This document shows positions 1 to 6,577 of a stretch of 17,242 nucleotides of DNA, piece by piece. Source of the DNA: Bacteroidota bacterium (GTDB lineage: Bacteria; Bacteroidota; Ignavibacteria; UBA10030; UBA8401); NCBI GenBank assembly GCA_030824175.1, contig JAVBYH010000364.1:1-17242 (forward strand), given 5' to 3'. How positions within the stretch are numbered: position 1 is the first letter of the stretch; the number at the start of each line of letters is the position of its first letter. Position numbers and translations under genes: made by a program. The notes beneath the pieces were generated by a model. The model made no database searches. It saw only the letters and a program-made list of their open reading frames with translations, and was not told the origin of the DNA.

Positions 1-30
1 CTGCCGGAGCGTGAGTGATAACAATTTCAT
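1..30 (-). CDS. recF: RecF, first ten codons only (partial, cut by left edge)
   Basis: The complement of 30-1 starts with ATG and reads MKLLSLTLRQ with no stop. This fits the usual RecF amino terminus, a short beta strand of the form M-x-L-x-x-L-x-L-R ahead of the N-F-R motif, which would lie beyond the edge. It begins 36 nt after the dnaN stop in the same direction, exactly where recF sits in the common dnaA-dnaN-recF order. RecF is the SMC-like ATPase that helps load RecA at gapped DNA. An AGGAG lies upstream but about 14 nt from the ATG, which is too far for a good ribosome site. With only ten residues visible, the call rests mainly on gene order. Confidence 0.6.
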   Translation of the reverse strand, partial: MKLLSLTLRQ

Positions 31-66
31 TGAGTCGGCCGATGCTCCTGCAAGAGATGCTGCGTG

Positions 67-1182
67 TTAATTGTTCAAGCGAACCGGCATCACAAGCATC
101 AGGACCGTTTCGTTCTCGCGCTGCACATGGGGTTCGACGATCGCGGCGCGGGTGGCGGTGCTGAAACGGAACACGGCCTCGTCGACATCGATATGCGAGA
201 GCACGTCCATCACATACGTCGAATTGAAACCGATGTCGAGATCTTCCGCCGCATAATCGCAGGTGATGACTTCCTTCGCTTCCGTGCCGAAATCGATGTC
301 CTCGGCCGTGATCGTCAGTTCGTTCGCACGCACGGAGAACCGCACCTGGTGCGTGGCGGAGTTCGAATACAGGGACACGCGCCGCACCGAACGGAGCAGT
401 TCGTCCTTGTTGACAACGAGACGCTTGTCGTTCTCGAGGGGAATGACGGATTCGTAGTTCGGGTAGTTTTCCTCGATCAGGCGCGAGGTGAGGGACGTGG
501 AGCCGAATGTGAACAGGATATGCGAAGCATTGATGGAGATGGCATTGTTGCCTTCGGCAACGAGCTTTTCAACGAGCGTGAGCGCCTTTGCCGGCACGAC
601 GATGTCGCGCGTGAGTTCGGGCGATGTAAACGCCGTGCTCGTGATCTTCACAAGGCGGTGTCCGTCCGTCGAGACGGCGCGGAATTCACTCGGTTGTATT
701 TGAAGCAGGACGCCCATCATGGCCGGACGGAGCTCGTCGGCGCTGACGGCAAACAACGCGCGGCTGATCATGTGCTGCAGGGCCGCCGCATCAACTTCGA
801 GGTTCTTCTCGCCTTTGAACTGGGGAATCGTCGGGAATTCGTCGCTCGATTCGCCCGTGAGCGCGTATTCGCCGTTTTCCGTCTTCATCGTAATGCGGTT
901 GTTCTCCGCGTCGGCCTGCAGCGTCACCGTCGTATCGGGCAGCGCGCGCACCGTGTCCGAAAGCCGCTTCGCCGGAATCGCTATCGTGCCGTCTTCCGTT
1001 CCCTTCACATCGATCGACACGGTCATCGAGACCTCGAGATCCGTCGCCGTGATCTTCAGCGTATTCTTGTTGATGTCGAAAAGCAGATTTTCCAAAATAG
1101 GCAGCGTTGAGCGTGTGGGCACAACGCCAATGATTTTTGCTAGGGCTTTTTGAAGATCACTGCTTTTTACAGAAAATTTCAT
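67..1182 (-). CDS. dnaN: DNA polymerase III sliding clamp, beta subunit
   Basis: This 371-residue protein has the normal length and pattern of the bacterial beta clamp, the ring-shaped dimer that tethers DNA polymerase III to DNA. The amino terminus (MKFSVKSSDLQKALAKIIGVVPTR) and the carboxy-terminal L-V-M-P-V-R-L signature near the partner-binding groove are typical. Three repeated clamp folds of about 120 residues fit the length. The ATG at 1182 is preceded by GGAG at 1191-1194, eight nt away, one of the few clear Shine-Dalgarno sites here. The gene lies downstream of dnaA in the same direction, separated by a 414-nt AT-rich gap that looks like part of the origin, and has its own promoter candidate at 1233-1261. 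No missing residue or frameshift is apparent. Confidence 0.97.
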   Translation of the reverse strand: MKFSVKSSDLQKALAKIIGVVPTRSTLPILENLLFDINKNTLKITATDLEVSMTVSIDVKGTEDGTIAIPAKRLSDTVRALPDTTVTLQADAENNRITMKTENGEYALTGESSDEFPTIPQFKGEKNLEVDAAALQHMISRALFAVSADELRPAMMGVLLQIQPSEFRAVSTDGHRLVKITSTAFTSPELTRDIVVPAKALTLVEKLVAEGNNAISINASHILFTFGSTSLTSRLIEENYPNYESVIPLENDKRLVVNKDELLRSVRRVSLYSNSATHQVRFSVRANELTITAEDIDFGTEAKEVITCDYAAEDLDIGFNSTYVMDVLSHIDVDEAVFRFSTATRAAIVEPHVQRENETVLMLVMPVRLNN

Positions 1183-1190
1183 GGCGGCTT

Positions 1191-1194
1191 CTCC
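1191..1194 (-). promoter_or_regulatory. Shine-Dalgarno site of dnaN
   Basis: The minus strand reads GGAG followed by eight bases and then the dnaN ATG. It supports 1182 as the start. It stands out because most genes in the window lack such a site. Confidence 0.6.
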
Positions 1195-1232
1195 GGTGGA
1201 AGTTGTACGGAAAAATGGTTCACTTAGATTGA

Positions 1233-1261
1233 AATATACACAAATCTACTGACTTATTCAA
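1233..1261 (-). promoter_or_regulatory. Candidate dnaN promoter
   Basis: On the minus strand TTGAAT (1261-1256) and TATATT (1238-1233) are separated by exactly 17 bases, matching 4/6 and 5/6 of the sigma-70 consensus. Transcription would start near 1226, about 44 nt before the dnaN ATG. It lies between the unwinding-element candidate and dnaN, so dnaN could be expressed separately from dnaA. Confidence 0.4.
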
Positions 1262-1343
1262 CGACGACGCGCATCTGTGTACATACACGATCCTCATGAT
1301 GCCTGAGCATCCGGGAGGCACCGTGATATCCACATTGTGCACG

Positions 1344-1398
1344 CGCTTAATATATATGTATTTTTTAAAAGAAGAACAGTAAAGAACAATAATAATAC
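1344..1398. other. Candidate DNA unwinding element with DnaA-trio-like triplets
   Basis: This tract is strikingly AT-rich, with an alternating TA run, T6 and A4. It abuts the DnaA boxes at 1399-1415. Read 3' to 5' away from the box at 1399, the plus strand gives CAT, AAT, AAT, AAC, AAG, which resembles the DnaA-trio element (3'-[G/A]AT-5' repeats) of the bacterial basal unwinding system. The order dnaA - boxes - trios - AT-rich tract - dnaN is the same as in Bacillus subtilis. The trio match is short, so the exact opening site is an inference. Confidence 0.45.
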
Positions 1399-1596
1399 TG
1401 TGGATATGTGGACAACACGGCGTACAGTCAAAAACACTCAGAAGAAAATCGTTTTGCCGTGTTGGCCGCCTGTGGACAAGCATGCGGGTTATCCACGAAT
1501 CATCCGTTGTGCGTTGGTTCTCCCGTTCACGGCAATACTTGTTCACATCGCAGACACGTCTTTCCACGCGTTATGCACATGCATTCCGGTGCGTGG

Positions 1597-3054
1597 TCAC
1601 CGCGATGCTATTTCTATCTTCTTGCGGATCTGCTCTATCGCGGTCCTGAATTTCGTATCCGTCTTCATCTGATCCTCGACTGTCTGATATGCGTGGATCA
1701 CCGTGCTGTGGTCGCGGCCGCCGAAGTGGAGCCCGATCGTCTTGAGTGAACAGTTTGTGAGTTCCTTCGCCACATACATCGCTATCTGTCGTGCATTCAC
1801 GATCTCCTGCTTGCGCGTCTTTGCACGGAGCATATCCACGGGAATGTCGAAGTAGTCGGCGACCTGTTTCTGTATCTCCTCGACGCTCAGCGGCGAGCGG
1901 ACGTCGTTCACGACGGTGCGCAGTACCTCACGGGCGAGATCGATGGACATCTCCTTGCCTTCGAGCGACGCCTTAAAGAGGATGCTTGTATAGCACCCCT
2001 CGAGTTCCCGCACGTTCGAGGTGACGTTCGCCGCAATGTAATCGATCACGTCGTCCGGGATGTTCGTGTCTTCGTCTTCGCATTTCTTCCGCAGGATCGC
2101 CGTGCGTGTTTCAAGGTCGGGCGGCTGAATGTCGGCGGTGAGTCCCCATTGGAAACGCGACAACAGCCGGTCGTCGAGGCCCTGGAGTTCCTTTGCCGGC
2201 CTGTCCGACGACAGGATGATCTGCTTGCCCTGCTGATGGAGCGTGTTGAACGTATGGAAGAAGCTGTCCTGCGTCTTTTCCTTCCCCGAAAAGAACTGGA
2301 TGTCGTCGACGATCAGGATGTCCATGTTGCGGTAAAAATTATGGAAGTCGTTCGTCTTGTCGAACTTGATGGAGTCGATGAATTCGATCGTGAACTTCTC
2401 GCTCGAGACGTAGATGACGCGCTTCGCCTTGTTGTTCGTGAGCGCATAATTGCCGATGGCCTGAATGAGATGCGTCTTGCCAAGACCGGTCCCCCCGTAG
2501 AGCACAAGGGGATTGAATGATGTTCCGCCGGGATTGTTCGCAACGGCGAGTGCTGCCGCACGGGCGAGCTGGTTGCTCTCGCCCTTGATGTAATTTTCGA
2601 ATGTGAACCGCGGATTCAAGAACGTCTGCTGGTACGGAAAAGCCGTCTGCACTTCCTCGGCGGGAGCCGTGTGATGCGCAAGCGGCGCCGGCTGTTCGTG
2701 TTTCTCGACCGGAAGCGGATATTGCGCGATGACGTTCGACTGCGCAGACTCTTCGGCGGGCACGACGTTGTACGACAACCGCGCACTTTTGCCCAACACC
2801 TTCTCGAGCGCATTGGTGATGCGCATATTGTAATGCGCCTCGAGCCAATCATAGAAGAAGTGGCTCGTCACGCGCACTGTCAGTTCCGAATCCACCAGTT
2901 TGATAGGCTTGATGGGCTCGAACCATGTCTTGAAGCTTTGGGCGTTGATTTCTGATTTAATAATTGCGAGAAACTCAGTCCACGCCTGCTCTACCGTAAC
3001 CGTCGGTGTCAGCAGAGGCGCGTCTGTTTTTTCGGCTGTTTCTGATGCGTTCAT
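1597..3054 (-). CDS. dnaA: Chromosomal replication initiator protein DnaA
   Basis: The protein, 485 residues from this start, is the AAA+ initiator that binds DnaA boxes and melts the origin. Domain I (about 18-100) contains the W-x-x-F-L and S-F-x-x-W-F pattern. A proline- and alanine-rich linker (about 100-135) forms domain II. Domain III has Walker A GGTGLGKTH (187-195) and Walker B ILIVDD (236-241). Domain IV ends with the DNA-binding signature GGRDHSTVIHA (445-455). I chose the ATG at 3054, which gives MNASETAEK. An in-frame GTG at 3078 would add eight residues (MFITFEKS). Neither start has a clear Shine-Dalgarno site. DnaA boxes on both sides of the gene suggest both origin function and self-regulation. 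Confidence 0.97.
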   Translation of the reverse strand: MNASETAEKTDAPLLTPTVTVEQAWTEFLAIIKSEINAQSFKTWFEPIKPIKLVDSELTVRVTSHFFYDWLEAHYNMRITNALEKVLGKSARLSYNVVPAEESAQSNVIAQYPLPVEKHEQPAPLAHHTAPAEEVQTAFPYQQTFLNPRFTFENYIKGESNQLARAAALAVANNPGGTSFNPLVLYGGTGLGKTHLIQAIGNYALTNNKAKRVIYVSSEKFTIEFIDSIKFDKTNDFHNFYRNMDILIVDDIQFFSGKEKTQDSFFHTFNTLHQQGKQIILSSDRPAKELQGLDDRLLSRFQWGLTADIQPPDLETRTAILRKKCEDEDTNIPDDVIDYIAANVTSNVRELEGCYTSILFKASLEGKEMSIDLAREVLRTVVNDVRSPLSVEEIQKQVADYFDIPVDMLRAKTRKQEIVNARQIAMYVAKELTNCSLKTIGLHFGGRDHSTVIHAYQTVEDQMKTDTKFRTAIEQIRKKIEIASR

Positions 3055-3152
3055 CGATTTTTCAAAAGTTATAAACACTATGACATAAAGTTGTGCACAA
3101 AGTTATTCACATCACGCAAAACGAGAAAAAATAAATTTAGATAAAACACCGA

Positions 3153-3158
3153 ATTATA
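3153..3158 (-). promoter_or_regulatory. Candidate -10 element of the dnaA promoter overlapping a DnaA box
   Basis: The minus strand has a perfect TATAAT at 3158-3153, inside the DnaA box at 3154-3162. A possible -35, TTGTGG at 3179-3174, has a short 15-base spacer, so the promoter is not certain. The overlap would let DnaA repress its own transcription, as is known for dnaA in several bacteria. Confidence 0.3.
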
Positions 3159-3459
3159 CACATTAAGAACCGCCCACAACACATTGAAATATAAGGTGCT
3201 TTAAAACTTGTGAACGAGTTATCCACATTAAAACACACAGTATTAATATATTGGAATTTGCGGTAAATTGCGCGTGTCCCGGAGAAACGAAAGTTATCCA
3301 CAATTTGTCCACGAGGCGGGTTGGCCGCCCCCCCCTTAAAAACATACGACATTGTTGTTCACTCTGTCAAGTGAAAATATGGACCATTTGGTGCATAGGT
3401 GAGAGAGACTTGATAAATAGCGACTTATAAGGATATTTAATTTTTTAAAACCGCCGTTC

Positions 3460-3488
3460 TTGCGAACCTATCGCCTTCTCTGTATATT
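3460..3488 (+). promoter_or_regulatory. Candidate promoter of the AspT-like transporter gene
   Basis: TTGCGA (3460-3465) and TATATT (3483-3488) are separated by 17 bases, matching the sigma-70 consensus 4/6 and 5/6. Transcription would start near 3495, about 35 nt before the ATG at 3530. Confidence 0.4.
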
Positions 3489-3529
3489 CACTCTACTGGA
3501 ATCACTCGCCGTCAATAACAATCACACCT

Positions 3530-5188
3530 ATGCAATCGCTCATTTCACTGCTCGCCGACAATCAGATCCTGCTCTTGTTTATCGTCATCGGTTGCGGATA
3601 CATGCTTGGCAACATCAGGATATTCGGTTTCAACCTCGGTGTTTCAGCCGTGTTGTTTTCCGGACTCGCCATCGGCGCGATCGACAAGCGCCTAGCCATC
3701 CCGGAATACATCTATATTCTCGGACTCGTACTCTTCGTGTATGCGATCGGCCTTCAATCAGGGCCGACATTCTTTGCCTCCTTCAACAGGAAGGGCGTTC
3801 GCGTAAACATCTTCGCGATGGGCCTGCTGCTGCTCGGCACACTTGTCGCCGTCATGTTCTGGTCCATCTTCGGGATGAGTGCGATGACGGTGTCCGGGAT
3901 CTTCTGCGGGGCGCTGATGAACACGCCTGCGCTCGCGGCGGCGGTTGAAACGGTGAATGCGCTGTCGGTGGGCATGCAGCCTGCGGTGCGCGAGGCATTG
4001 GCGAACGAGCCGGTGATCGCCTATGGCCTGGCGTATCCGTTTGGTGTCGTGGGCATGCTGTTGTGGTTCTATATCTTTACAAAGGTGCTGAAGATCGACT
4101 TTGCCGCCGAGGAACAGGCGAGGCTCAAGCGCACCGGATCGGACACGATCATGAACCGGACGTTCTGCGTGACGAATCCCGGAGTGATCGGCAAATCCAT
4201 AGAGGACGTGATGAACCTCTTCCCCTCGCCCGGGTTCGTGCTGAGCCGCGTGAAGCAGGAGGACGACATCGTCGTCTCGTCTCCCGACATCGTTCTGAAT
4301 CCCGGGGATCATGTTACAGTCGTGGGCACGGAGGAATCGCTGAAGCGGGCCGAGGACCTGTTCGGCGAGACGGCCGGCAAGAGCCTGTTGATGGAGAGTG
4401 CGGAGATCGACTATCGCCGCATCATCGTTTCGAACCACAGCGCGATCGGCGTGCCGCTTCATCAGCTCCAGCTTGAAAAGCGTTACGGCGCCACAGTGAC
4501 GCGCATCCGCCGGGGCGACGTGGATTTCATTCCCGATCCCGACACGACGCTTGAACTTGGAGACAGGATCCGCGTCGTGTCGAAGAACGAAAAGATCGCC
4601 GCGCTCACGAAATATTTCGGCGATTCGGTGAAGGCGCTCGCCGAAACGGATTTTCTCAGCATCTCGGCCGGCATCGTTGCCGGCGTGCTGCTCGGCAGCA
4701 TCCCCGTTCCCTTGCCGAACGGTACGGTGTTCAAGCTTGGATACGCCGGCGGACCGCTCATTGTCGCCCTCATTCTCGGACGCCTCCATCGCACGGGGAA
4801 CATCACGTGGACGCTTCCGTTCAACGCGAATCTCGTCCTTCGCCAGGTGGGGCTTGTGTTGTTCCTCGCCGTCATCGGGACGAAGGCCGGATACGCGTTC
4901 GGTGAAACACTGAAAACGGGCGGTCTCACAGTGATCGCGGCCGGCGCGTTCATGACAACGGCCGTGACGGTGGCAGGCATCCTGATCGGTTATAAATATT
5001 TGAAACTGTCCATGGCATGCGTAATGGGCGTCGTGAGCGCGGTCGGTACGCAACCGGCGTGCCTCGGATACGCCGTTCAGGTGGCGCAGAACGAGCAGCC
5101 GAACGTCGCGTATGCCACGGCGTACCCTGCGTCCCTGATCGTGAAAATAATCCTTGCACAGGTCATCATCTCGGCATTATGGCGGTGA
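3530..5188 (+). CDS. AspT/YidE/YbjL-family membrane transporter with two RCK_C domains
   Basis: The 552-residue protein has the architecture of the aspartate:alanine exchanger (AAEx) family: about five membrane segments in residues 1-190, a soluble middle with two TrkA-C/RCK_C domains (about 205-280 and 292-365), and a second membrane half (375-552). The halves are internal repeats: GALMNTPAL (127-135) corresponds to SAVGTQPACLGYA (503-515), and YGLAYPFGV (165-173) to YATAYPASL (528-536). Length matches E. coli YidE (553). The RCK_C domains suggest gating by a bound ligand or ion. The family includes exchangers of amino or dicarboxylic acids, but the substrate cannot be read from sequence. 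The ATG at 3530 has no Shine-Dalgarno site. A response regulator follows after 7 nt and is probably co-transcribed. Confidence 0.9.
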   Translation: MQSLISLLADNQILLLFIVIGCGYMLGNIRIFGFNLGVSAVLFSGLAIGAIDKRLAIPEYIYILGLVLFVYAIGLQSGPTFFASFNRKGVRVNIFAMGLLLLGTLVAVMFWSIFGMSAMTVSGIFCGALMNTPALAAAVETVNALSVGMQPAVREALANEPVIAYGLAYPFGVVGMLLWFYIFTKVLKIDFAAEEQARLKRTGSDTIMNRTFCVTNPGVIGKSIEDVMNLFPSPGFVLSRVKQEDDIVVSSPDIVLNPGDHVTVVGTEESLKRAEDLFGETAGKSLLMESAEIDYRRIIVSNHSAIGVPLHQLQLEKRYGATVTRIRRGDVDFIPDPDTTLELGDRIRVVSKNEKIAALTKYFGDSVKALAETDFLSISAGIVAGVLLGSIPVPLPNGTVFKLGYAGGPLIVALILGRLHRTGNITWTLPFNANLVLRQVGLVLFLAVIGTKAGYAFGETLKTGGLTVIAAGAFMTTAVTVAGILIGYKYLKLSMACVMGVVSAVGTQPACLGYAVQVAQNEQPNVAYATAYPASLIVKIILAQVIISALWR

Positions 5189-5195
5189 ACGAACA

Positions 5196-5834
5196 ATGAC
5201 AACACCCATGAAGATACTCATCGCGGACGACCATCCCATCGTGCGCGAAGGCATGAAGCAGATCATCGCGAAGGCCGTAGACATGACGATCGGCGGAGAG
5301 GCGCTGAACGGCCAGGAGGCGCTGGACCGCATCGAAGCGGAGGAGTTCGATGCGGTGGTGCTGGACATCAACATGCCGGGACGCGACGGACTGGAGATCC
5401 TGAAGGACATACGGCGGAGCCGCCCGACGCTGCCGGTGCTGCTGTTGAGCATGTATTCGGAGGATCAGGTGGCGGTCCGCGCCCTGAAGGCCGGCGCATC
5501 CGGATTCCTGAACAAGGAGAGTGCGCCGAGGGAGCTTGTGCACGCGCTGCGGAAGATCATCGGCGGCGGCAAATACGTGAGCGAGGCGCTTGCCGAGAAA
5601 CTGGCCCTCGGCCTCGACGCGAACCTTAAGGCCGCGCACCACGAAGAACTGTCGGACAGGGAATTTCAGGTGCTCACGATGATCGCCTCGGGCAAGGATG
5701 TCGGCGAGATCGCCGAGGAGCTCTTCATCAGCGTGAAGACGGTGCGCACGTACAGGGACCGCATCATGGAAAAGATGAACCTGAAGAACGACGTCGAGCT
5801 CGCGCATTACGCGATCAGGCACAAGCTCGTGTGA
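5196..5834 (+). CDS. NarL/FixJ-family response regulator (receiver plus LuxR-type HTH)
   Basis: From the ATG at 5196 the protein has 212 residues. The receiver domain (5-122) has acidic residues D11 and D12, phospho-acceptor D57 in VVLDINMPG, S85 at the switch position and K107. The carboxy-terminal LuxR/GerE helix-turn-helix (about 142-208) begins LSDREFQVL and includes GKDVGEIAEELFISVKTVRTY. It is therefore a phosphorylation-controlled DNA-binding regulator in the cytoplasm. Another ATG at 5208 (MKILIADDHP) is possible. The longer reading frame from 5154 would overlap the transporter and is unlikely. No histidine kinase lies in the window, so it is an orphan whose partner is elsewhere. The 7-nt spacing to the transporter suggests one operon. 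Confidence 0.95.
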   Translation: MTTPMKILIADDHPIVREGMKQIIAKAVDMTIGGEALNGQEALDRIEAEEFDAVVLDINMPGRDGLEILKDIRRSRPTLPVLLLSMYSEDQVAVRALKAGASGFLNKESAPRELVHALRKIIGGGKYVSEALAEKLALGLDANLKAAHHEELSDREFQVLTMIASGKDVGEIAEELFISVKTVRTYRDRIMEKMNLKNDVELAHYAIRHKLV

Positions 5835-5839
5835 TCACG

Positions 5840-5849
5840 GCCGATCGGC
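5840..5849. repeat. 10-bp perfect palindrome between convergent genes
   Basis: GCCGATCGGC fills much of the 23-nt gap between the response-regulator stop and the kinase stop. It has no loop and no T-tract, so it is not a normal terminator. Its function is unknown and it may be chance. Confidence 0.3.
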
Positions 5850-5857
5850 GGCAGCAG

Positions 5858-6472
5858 TCACTTCAATGCGTCCGAGATCATCCCCTCGATCTTCGAAAAG
5901 TCGCCGTTGTTGCCCACAAAGTCCATGTTGTCGCTCTCGATCACGAGTAGCCTGCCGAGCGAATACGTCCCGATCCAGCTCTCGTAGTGGTTGTTGAGCT
6001 GCTCGAGGTAGCTTCGTTGTATGCTTTGTTCGTACGACCGGCCGCGCTTCGTGATCTGGGAGACGAGCGTGTCGACGTTCGCGCGAAGATACACCATGAG
6101 ATCGGGGGGCTGCAGGTAATCGGTCATCACCTTGTAGAGCGCCACATAATTTTCATAATCGCGCGAGTCCATGTTCCCGATCTCGTGAAGGTTGCGCGCG
6201 AAAATTTCGGCGTCCTCGTAAATCGACCGGTCCTGTATCACGGATTCGGGGGCTTCGGTGATCTTCTTGTGCGTTTGGAAGCGGTGCGAGAGAAAATACA
6301 CCTGAAGGTGAAACGACCAGCGCTTCATGTCTCCGTAAAAATCGGCGAGATACGGATTGTCCTCGACGGACTCGTAATACGGCGTCCATCCGAATTTGCC
6401 GCTGAGCATTGTGGTAAGAGACGATTTTCCCGAGCCGATGTTGCCCGCGACGGCGATAAATTTTTTATTCAT
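5858..6472 (-). CDS. Deoxynucleoside kinase (dGK/dAK/dCK family)
   Basis: The 204-residue protein has the P-loop GNIGSGKSS (10-18), an ESVEDNPYL segment (34-42) containing the likely catalytic or substrate-binding glutamate, the family DRS motif followed by IYEDAEIFARN (81-94), and a lid-like KRGRSYE (142-148). This is the deoxynucleoside kinase fold that phosphorylates deoxyribonucleosides for nucleotide salvage, using a nucleoside triphosphate. The motifs do not settle substrate choice among dG, dA and dC. I placed the start at the ATG at 6472 because the P-loop then begins nine residues in, as usual. A longer frame from 6520 adds MLNLAQPIHIIQSAHL and runs through an inverted repeat. No Shine-Dalgarno site is seen. 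The gene converges on the response regulator and diverges from the hydrolase. Confidence 0.92.
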   Translation of the reverse strand: MNKKFIAVAGNIGSGKSSLTTMLSGKFGWTPYYESVEDNPYLADFYGDMKRWSFHLQVYFLSHRFQTHKKITEAPESVIQDRSIYEDAEIFARNLHEIGNMDSRDYENYVALYKVMTDYLQPPDLMVYLRANVDTLVSQITKRGRSYEQSIQRSYLEQLNNHYESWIGTYSLGRLLVIESDNMDFVGNNGDFSKIEGMISDALK

Positions 6473-6502
6473 GAGGTGCGCTGATTGTATGATGTGAATT
6501 GG

Positions 6503-6522
6503 TTGTGCTAAGTTAAGCACAA
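6503..6522. promoter_or_regulatory. Operator-like dyad in the kinase/hydrolase divergent region
   Basis: TTGTGCT (6503-6509) and AGCACAA (6516-6522) are perfect 7-base inverted arms around a 6-base spacer. The dyad sits in the 105-nt gap between divergent genes. A TACAAT-like -10 for the kinase lies at 6489-6484 on the minus strand, so the dyad would cover its upstream part, as expected for a dimeric repressor or activator site. The regulator is unknown. Confidence 0.4.
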
Positions 6523-6568
6523 ATCACCGAGCTTTCCAACAACATTTTTCGCTCACCGTATCTTTTCC

Positions 6569-6572
6569 GGAG
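6569..6572 (+). promoter_or_regulatory. Shine-Dalgarno site of the secreted hydrolase gene
   Basis: GGAG lies five bases before the ATG at 6578. It supports that start and also the complete signal peptide that follows. Confidence 0.55.
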
Positions 6573-6577
6573 CCTGC

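Larger units (their letters stand above)
1183..1596. other. dnaA-dnaN intergenic region, candidate oriC core with DnaA boxes
   Basis: These 414 bases hold no convincing gene. DnaA-box matches (TTATNCACA and near forms) are: ATATCCACA 1326-1334 (+), TTGTGCACG 1335-1343 (+), ATATCCACA at 1399-1407 (-), TTGTCCACA at 1407-1415 (-) and 1471-1479 (-), TTATCCACG 1489-1497 (+), TTGTTCACA 1539-1547 (+), and a full-consensus TTATGCACA 1571-1579 (+), which lies 11 nt past the dnaA stop. An AT-rich tract at 1344-1398 separates the first two from the rest. The region has the classical place of an origin, between dnaA and dnaN. Single-mismatch boxes can occur by chance, but this density in 250 nt is far above what neighbouring coding DNA suggests by eye. 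Confidence 0.65.
3055..3529. other. Region upstream of dnaA with a second DnaA-box cluster (candidate oriC arm)
   Basis: These 475 non-coding bases are AT-rich and hold DnaA boxes, mostly in the plus orientation: palindromic TTGTGCACAA 3091-3100, TTATTCACA 3103-3111, TTATACACA 3154-3162, TTATCCACA 3219-3227, TTATCCACA 3294-3302, and TTGTCCACG 3305-3313. Four of these are full TTATNCACA matches. The right part (3340-3450) has AT-rich stretches but no further clear boxes, then a promoter for the rightward transporter gene. A run of eight C at 3328-3335 is present. With 1183-1596 it forms a bipartite arrangement around dnaA. Short reading frames here look spurious. Confidence 0.65.

Noticed and set aside
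64..1110. Plus-strand open frame opposite dnaN
   Set aside because: dnaN is unmistakable on the other strand. This frame is its reverse reading and has no domain.
1220..1567. Minus-strand frame of 115 codons in the dnaA-dnaN gap
   Set aside because: It runs through the DnaA boxes and the AT-rich tract, has no ribosome site and shows no family pattern.
3137..3352. Short minus-strand frames upstream of dnaA
   Set aside because: They cover the DnaA-box cluster and look like random translations of AT-rich DNA.
3758..5053. Minus-strand open frame of 431 codons opposite the transporter
   Set aside because: It is a His/Arg/Asp-rich shadow of a clear membrane protein gene.
5154..5195. Upstream ATG extending the response regulator by 14 residues
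   Set aside because: The extension (MHRSSSRHYGGERT) overlaps the transporter gene and is unlike receiver-domain starts. The ATG at 5196 gives a normal start.
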